This document shows, in pieces, positions 59,025 through 64,000 of a DNA stretch of 64,000 nt (positions are counted from its first letter, which is position 1; every line of letters starts with the position of its first letter). A model generated the notes under the pieces. The model worked only from the letters and a program-made list of their open reading frames with translations. It did no database searches and was not told the DNA's origin. The DNA is from Bacillota bacterium (lineage in GTDB: Bacteria > Bacillota > Clostridia > Tissierellales > Sedimentibacteraceae), in the NCBI GenBank assembly GCA_023453025.1, contig JAEXUD010000004.1, positions 124,001 to 188,000 of the forward strand, in the 5' to 3' direction. The position numbers and the translations under genes were made by a program.

Positions 59025-60482
59025 ATGAGTAAAATTAAATACATTCATAATCTTTTAGAAACTAAGCAATTATCCTGTACTGAATTAACAACGAAATATT
59101 TACAAAGCATAGAAACAGAAAATAAAAAGCTGAATGCATATGTAAAGGTTACTGAGGATGTTGCATTAAAGACTGCAAGAGAAGTGGATGATAAAATTAA
59201 AAGAAAAGAAGAATTAAATATGCTGGAAGGCATTCCAATGTCATTAAAAGACAATATATCCACCAAGGATATTGAAACAACATGCTGCTCAAATATATTA
59301 AAGAGCTATGTTCCCATATATGATGCTACGGTATGGGATATACTGAAAAATCAAAATGCAGTATTGCTGGGAAAAGCCAACATGGATGAATTTGCAATGG
59401 GTTCATCATGTGAAACATCGTGCTTCGGAGGAGCTTTAAACCCTCATAATCTGAGTCGTGTTGCGGGAGGAAGCTCAGGAGGAGCAGCATCATCAGTAGC
59501 CGGTAATATTGCCGCATATGCTCTCGGTTCAGATACAGGCGGCTCTGTAAGGCAGCCGGCAAGCTTTTGCGGTCTTGTGGGATTAAAACCGACATATGGA
59601 ACTGTTTCAAGATATGGACTTATAGCATATGCTTCTAGCCTTGATCAAATAGGTCCGGTTGCATCATGTGTTGAGGATGCGGCAATCATTTATGATTCCA
59701 TATCTCTTTATGACAGCAAGGACTCAACCTCTAAAGGAAGCAGGAAAAAAACAACAGATAAGCTGACAAAAAGCATTAAGGGAATGAAAATCGGAATAGC
59801 TAAAGAATTTTTCGAAGGCATCAGAGAAGACATAAAAAAATCTATAGAAGCTGCGATAAAGAATTATGAAGCTTTAGGCTGTGAAATAGTTTCACTGGAT
59901 TTCCCCCAAATCAGGCACGCACTCCCTGTTTATTATATAATAGCATGTGCGGAAGCTTCTTCAAATCTAGGCAGATATGATGGAATTCGATATGGAAATA
60001 AAGCTCAGTCCTACAGTGATATTAATGATATGATATGCAAGACCAGAAGCCAGTGCTTCGGAAAAGAGGTCAAGAGAAGAATAATGCTTGGAACATACGT
60101 GTTGAGCGCAGGGTATTATGACGCTTATTATAAAAAAGCACAAAAGCTGAGAGGCTCAATTATAAAAGCTTTCAATGAAGCCTTTGAGTCCTGTGATGTT
60201 ATGCTGGCGCCAACGGTGCCGACAACTGCATTTGAGCTTAACTTTACGTCTATAGACCCGGTTGAAACCTATTTGACAGATATATGCACTGTTCCTGTAA
60301 ATATTGCGGGTCTGCCGGCGGTTTCAATACCATGCGGCTTTGATGACAAGGGTCTCCCAATCGGAATGCAGCTTATAGGAAATACTTTTAACGATGCGGT
60401 TATTTTAAATGCGGCATATCAATATGAACAGTCTGTAAAAGAAAACATATACAAACAAACAGAAATGGGGGTGAGACTATGA
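59025..60482 (+). CDS. gatA: Asp/Glu-tRNA amidotransferase subunit A
   Basis: 485-residue amidase-signature enzyme that frees ammonia from glutamine. The Ser-cisSer-Lys triad is complete: Lys in GIPMSLKDNISTK, Ser in VAGGSSGGAASS, and the nucleophile region GSDTGGSVRQPASFCG. Four-base overlap with gatB (ATGA) shows translational coupling. With GatB and GatC it converts Asp-tRNA-Asn to Asn-tRNA-Asn and/or Glu-tRNA-Gln to Gln-tRNA-Gln. Confidence 0.95.
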   Translation: MSKIKYIHNLLETKQLSCTELTTKYLQSIETENKKLNAYVKVTEDVALKTAREVDDKIKRKEELNMLEGIPMSLKDNISTKDIETTCCSNILKSYVPIYDATVWDILKNQNAVLLGKANMDEFAMGSSCETSCFGGALNPHNLSRVAGGSSGGAASSVAGNIAAYALGSDTGGSVRQPASFCGLVGLKPTYGTVSRYGLIAYASSLDQIGPVASCVEDAAIIYDSISLYDSKDSTSKGSRKKTTDKLTKSIKGMKIGIAKEFFEGIREDIKKSIEAAIKNYEALGCEIVSLDFPQIRHALPVYYIIACAEASSNLGRYDGIRYGNKAQSYSDINDMICKTRSQCFGKEVKRRIMLGTYVLSAGYYDAYYKKAQKLRGSIIKAFNEAFESCDVMLAPTVPTTAFELNFTSIDPVETYLTDICTVPVNIAGLPAVSIPCGFDDKGLPIGMQLIGNTFNDAVILNAAYQYEQSVKENIYKQTEMGVRL

Positions 60483-61894
60483 GCTGGGAATTAGTTGCAG
60501 GATTTGAAACTCATATAGAGCTTTCAACTAATACAAAAATATTCTGTCAATGCACAACACAGTTTGGCGGAGAGCCTAACACCCATTGCTGTCCGATATG
60601 CATTGGGTTACCGGGAACTTTGCCGAAATTGAACAAAAAAGCGGTTGAATATGCTGTTAAGGCAGGGCTTGCCACAAATTGTAAAATACGTAATATTTCC
60701 AAAATGGACCGTAAAAATTATGTATATCCTGACCTTCCGAAGGCATATCAGATATCACAATTCGATAAACCTTTGTGCGAGCAGGGATATATAACTTTAT
60801 CATCAGGAAAGAACATAAACATTACACGTATTCACATAGAGGAAGATGCAGGAAAGCTCATTCATGAAAGAGGAGACACTTACATCGACTATAACAGAGG
60901 GGGAGTACCATTAATTGAAATTGTTTCTGAGCCGGATATCAGGAGCATTGATGAAGCGGTTGAGTATGTGGAGAAGCTGAGACTAATTATGAAATATATA
61001 GGTGTTTCAGATGTCAAAATGCAGGAAGGTTCATTAAGATGCGATGTTAATATTTCAGTTAGGAAAAAGGGAGAAGAAAAACTAGGAACCAGGACTGAAA
61101 TAAAAAACATGAACTCCCTGAACTTTATAGCAAAGGCAATGGAATATGAATTCAACAGACAAGTAGACCTGCTTGAAAGCGGTGAAGAAATAAAGCAGGA
61201 AACCAGACGTTACAACTCTGATTTGAACACCACAGAAAGCATGCGCGGAAAAGAAGATGCTGATGATTATAGGTATTTCAGAGAACCGGATTTAGTTACC
61301 ATTGAAATTTCCGATGATGAAATAAAAAAATATAAAGAAGAAATTCCGGAGCTTCCGCTTGAAAAGTTCAATCGTTTTGTCAATGAATATAAATTGTCTG
61401 AAAGTGATGCGGAGCTGTTGGTAAAATATAAAAAAATAGCCGAGTATTTTGAGAAAGCATCTGAAAATATTGAAAACAAAAATTCAGTAGCCAATTATAT
61501 ATTGGGAAATATCTTTCGCAGACTTTCCACAGATACAGAAAAGGAAGAAAGCAGCATTTCCATTCCTCCTGAGTATTTAAATGAGCTTGTCATGCTGACA
61601 GAAAAGAAAAAAATAAACTCCAGTATGGCAAGAAATGCTCTTGAGCAAATGCTTGACACAGGAAAACCAATAAATGAATTTATTACTGAAAAGGATATGG
61701 AAGGAATTGACGAAGAGGCCTTAAGAAATCTTTGCGAAAAAGCTATAGAATCAAATGAAAAGGCGGCGGCTCAATATCTGGGCGGCAAAGAGAAAGCCCT
61801 GGGTGCCATAATCGGTTATATTATGAAGGAAACGAAGGGCAAGGCAGATGCGGCATTAGCTACAGAGATGGTAAAGGAATTGATTAAGCAATAG
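60479..61894 (+). CDS. gatB: Asp/Glu-tRNA amidotransferase subunit B
   Basis: 471 residues. The kinase/amidotransferase cradle holds the GatB signatures GFETHIELSTNTKIFCQC (with zinc ligands in CPICIGLPGTLP), LPKAYQISQFDKPLC and EDAGKLIHE, with RCDVNISVR and YRYFREPDL later. The C-terminal YqeY-like tail region (from about 330) binds the tRNA. The last codons form the left arm of a terminator. Confidence 0.95.
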   Translation: MSWELVAGFETHIELSTNTKIFCQCTTQFGGEPNTHCCPICIGLPGTLPKLNKKAVEYAVKAGLATNCKIRNISKMDRKNYVYPDLPKAYQISQFDKPLCEQGYITLSSGKNINITRIHIEEDAGKLIHERGDTYIDYNRGGVPLIEIVSEPDIRSIDEAVEYVEKLRLIMKYIGVSDVKMQEGSLRCDVNISVRKKGEEKLGTRTEIKNMNSLNFIAKAMEYEFNRQVDLLESGEEIKQETRRYNSDLNTTESMRGKEDADDYRYFREPDLVTIEISDDEIKKYKEEIPELPLEKFNRFVNEYKLSESDAELLVKYKKIAEYFEKASENIENKNSVANYILGNIFRRLSTDTEKEESSISIPPEYLNELVMLTEKKKINSSMARNALEQMLDTGKPINEFITEKDMEGIDEEALRNLCEKAIESNEKAAAQYLGGKEKALGAIIGYIMKETKGKADAALATEMVKELIKQ

Positions 61895-61914
61895 CTTAAT
61901 CAATTCCTTTTTAT
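61873..61914. terminator. Terminator at the end of gatB
   Basis: A 17-bp perfect stem (61873-61889 with 61894-61910) whose loop AATA begins the TAG stop codon. TTTTTAT follows on the plus strand. On the minus strand it also lies at the end of the ANTAR gene, so it may act for both. Confidence 0.85.
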
Positions 61915-62480
61915 GTTTCATAGGTTTTTAATATATTCTGAGCTATTTCCTGTCTTGATGTACGCATATCCATGGCTTGCTTTTCTATATATCTGTGAGC
62001 TTGACTTTCAGTCATACTCAGATACTGAATCAGAACACACTTTGCTCTTGTAACGATTCTTATTTCTTCTATTTTTTGGTGCAATGAAATATTTTCGCTT
62101 TTTAACCCAAGTATTCGGTTTTTAGTTGCCATAGCCAGTTTTTGCGCTTGCGTAAAAACCTGCCTGATAATTGGTTTTGGAACAATAAGCACACCATAGC
62201 CTTCTACCTTGGCTGAGATGTCGTCAGCCATTTCATTATTAACGATAAGTATCACACCGAAAGCACTGATTTCAGTAATAGTGACTGCGAGATTATCACC
62301 GAATTCATCGGCAAGAGGAGCATTAATTACAACAATATCGTAATCAGCAGCTTTAATTAGTCGTCGTGCTTCACCGCTGCTTTTTGCAGATGTCACATGA
62401 GTCTTGGTATGGGCATTCAACAGTTGGGATATAAGGTCTATTCCTTTGTCCGAACTTGAGACAATAAGTGCACTATCCAT
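61911..62480 (-). CDS. ANTAR-domain response-regulator-like antiterminator
   Basis: About 189 residues. A receiver-like N-terminal domain (ALIVSSSDKGIDLISQLL to IVPKPIIRQ) lacks an obvious phospho-acceptor: the usual Asp-x-x-x-P loop reads VVINAPLADEF. A helical linker precedes the ANTAR RNA-binding domain (RAKCVLIQYLSMTESQAHRY, then SRQEIAQNIL). ANTAR proteins bind paired hexaloop hairpins in mRNA leaders and prevent termination, often in nitrogen metabolism. ATG 62480 is favoured by GGTGGTGATTTC. It lies 60 bases after glnA on the same strand. Confidence 0.9.
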   Translation of the reverse strand: MDSALIVSSSDKGIDLISQLLNAHTKTHVTSAKSSGEARRLIKAADYDIVVINAPLADEFGDNLAVTITEISAFGVILIVNNEMADDISAKVEGYGVLIVPKPIIRQVFTQAQKLAMATKNRILGLKSENISLHQKIEEIRIVTRAKCVLIQYLSMTESQAHRYIEKQAMDMRTSRQEIAQNILKTYET

Positions 62481-62540
62481 GAAATCACCACCCTTCATAT
62501 TTGTTTTGTAAATGATTTTTTATTGAATAATCATAACATC

Positions 62541-63860
62541 TCATATTTTATAAAAGTAAGTATCGTGCTCGAACATATCCTTGTCTTCTGCCAACTCATA
62601 TTTATTGCACTCTTCCATTTTTGCAGCTATATATTTACCTAATGTTCTTTTAGGAATGCATTTTGCAACAAATTCACTGCTCATTGCACATTCGATAGCT
62701 TTTTCTAACGTATTAGGAATAGTTTCATAATTTTTCAGGGTTTCTTCATCAGCCTCATATAAATTCACATTTGCAGGAGCATTTAGCTTCAGGTTATTGG
62801 TAATACCCTCCAACCCTGCATAAATCAGCAATGCAAATGCGTAGTACGGATTGCAGCTTGGATCTGAGGACCTGAGCTCCATTCTTGAATAAATTCCGTC
62901 TGCAGCAGGTATTCTGATGAGCTGTGAGCGATTTTGATATGACCATGTTACAAATTTAGGAGCAGAATCCCTTCCAAAGCGATCGTAGGAATTTGTAAGA
63001 GGGTTCAAAAACACCGTGATTTCTTTTATTCTGTTCAAAATGCCCGCTATGAAGCTTTCGGATTCCTCAGTGTCACTGTTTTGTATTTTGTCAAATAAAT
63101 TATTATTATTTTTCAATAGGGAAATATTAATGTGAAGTCCACTTCCACTGTGATTTTTTAAAGGCTTGGGCATGAAGGAAGCATAAAGTCCATTCAAATG
63201 TGCTATAGTTTTAACTACTGATTTAAATGTCACCAGGTTATCTGCCGCAGACATGGCATCACTATATTTAAAATCAATTTCGTTTTGACCGGGACCCTGT
63301 TCATGGTGTGAGCATTCAGGATGTATACCCATTTGCTCCAATGTGAGACTTATATCTCTTCTGACATTTTCTCCTCTGTCAAGAGGCGCCAGGTCAAAAT
63401 AACCTGCCTTGTCGTGAGGAATTTTAGTGGGGTATCCCTTTTCATCTTCTTCAAATAAATAAAATTCGCATTCAGGCCCGATTTCAATTCTATATCCCAA
63501 TCTGTGAGCAACATCAACTGCCCGCTGTAATATGGCTCTGCCGTCACCTTCAAATGGCGTTCCGTCTGAATATTTTATATCGCAATAAAAACGCACAACT
63601 CTCCCTTGCTGTTGTCTCCAGGGCAATATGGACAGTGTTGACGGGTCAGGGAATAAAAACAAATCTGATTCTTCCACATTAAGGAATCCCCTGATTGAAG
63701 AAGCATCAAAAGATATTCCGCTTTCAAAAGCCCTTTGAAGTTCTTCGGATACAATTGAAATATTTTTTACTGTACCAAATATATCACAAAAAGACAGACG
63801 AATAAACTTAACATCATTGTCATTTACAAATTGTAAGACTTCATCCATTGTGTATTTCAT
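62541..63860 (-). CDS. glnA: Glutamine synthetase type I
   Basis: 439 residues (GSI-alpha size). It makes glutamine from glutamate, ammonium and ATP. Motifs include the N-terminal FVNDNDVKFIRLSFCDIFG, the catalytic GPECEFYLFEEDE, EQGPGQNEIDF, KNHSGSGLHINISL (ATP/Mg site) and the NRSQLIRIPA region. The adenylylation Tyr of enteric enzymes is not expected in this subtype. ATG 63860 follows GGAGGT; the extension to 63899 has no ribosome site. With the ANTAR gene behind it, this is a nitrogen-regulated pair. A TATAAT lies at about 63893-63898 on the minus strand. Confidence 0.93.
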   Translation of the reverse strand: MKYTMDEVLQFVNDNDVKFIRLSFCDIFGTVKNISIVSEELQRAFESGISFDASSIRGFLNVEESDLFLFPDPSTLSILPWRQQQGRVVRFYCDIKYSDGTPFEGDGRAILQRAVDVAHRLGYRIEIGPECEFYLFEEDEKGYPTKIPHDKAGYFDLAPLDRGENVRRDISLTLEQMGIHPECSHHEQGPGQNEIDFKYSDAMSAADNLVTFKSVVKTIAHLNGLYASFMPKPLKNHSGSGLHINISLLKNNNNLFDKIQNSDTEESESFIAGILNRIKEITVFLNPLTNSYDRFGRDSAPKFVTWSYQNRSQLIRIPAADGIYSRMELRSSDPSCNPYYAFALLIYAGLEGITNNLKLNAPANVNLYEADEETLKNYETIPNTLEKAIECAMSSEFVAKCIPKRTLGKYIAAKMEECNKYELAEDKDMFEHDTYFYKI

Positions 63861-64000
63861 AATTCTACCTCCAGCATTACTATTACATTTATTATACAAT
63901 ATTTAGTTGTCAATATAAAGCTGTTTATATTGATTTTGAGTATTAGGAGTCAATACATAAAAATTATGAGATAATATTTCAGCCTTGTTCATACTGAATT

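Noticed and set aside
1..64000. CRISPR array, tRNA or rRNA genes
   Set aside because: No regularly spaced direct repeats and no tRNA- or rRNA-like stretches were seen on either strand.

Overview
The window is AT-rich DNA from a low-GC Firmicute, most likely a member of Clostridia or Tissierellia; genus and species cannot be fixed from the sequence alone. The signs are T-box tRNA-sensing leaders upstream of proS, an amino-acid ABC transporter and aspS-gatCAB, a ctsR-mcsA-mcsB-clpC operon, Veg, strong AGGAGG ribosome binding sites with some TTG/GTG starts, sigma-A type TTGACA/TATAAT promoters, and a GatCAB transamidation route coupled to AspRS.

Layout. 1-6.6 kb: a TlpA-like lipoprotein, ispE and a CorA-type transporter (minus strand), then veg and a metallophosphoesterase (plus), then a secreted LysM-tailed 5'-nucleotidase (minus). 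6.7-14.7 kb: a proline T-box with proS, then an efflux locus of membrane-fusion lipoprotein, RND pump, TetR regulator and a TolC-like helical protein, with a strong promoter overlapped by a palindromic operator. 14.7-23.3 kb: a giant double-DUF445 membrane protein, a divergent EF-G paralogue and a secreted DUF5050-type protein. 23.6-26.9 kb: a T-box (probably cysteine) controlling a polar amino-acid ABC transporter. 27-31 kb: a 44-aa small gene with its own promoter and terminator, an MFS carrier, a peroxiredoxin lacking its peroxidatic cysteine, and a MATE pump. 31-34.7 kb: an arsenic region, with ArsP-like permease and small thioredoxin divergent from arsC-arsR-acr3. 35-39.6 kb: the CtsR regulon operon. 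39.6-46.1 kb: an XRE regulator, brnQ, and pstSCAB without phoU; PstS carries an N-terminal copper-amine-oxidase-like module. 46.3-47.4 kb: a divergent XRE/SLOG pair. 47.5-56.4 kb: a catabolic island of GntR regulator, three tandem RraA-family aldolase-like genes, a DctPQM TRAP transporter, a decayed group II intron reverse transcriptase, a D-2-hydroxyacid dehydrogenase plus a truncated relative, and a YhcH-family protein. 56.5-61.9 kb: a T-box with overlapping Glu/Asn codons in front of aspS-gatC-gatA-gatB. 62-63.9 kb: glnA followed by an ANTAR antiterminator (minus).

The least-explained items are a dispersed 61-bp hairpin element present twice with compensatory base changes, the XRE/SLOG pair, the three-RraA/TRAP catabolic cluster, the Cys-to-Ser peroxiredoxin, a 28-codon leader frame overlapping a hairpin upstream of corA, and the autonomous 44-aa small gene. 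All functional assignments rest on reading motifs by eye; no database search was possible.
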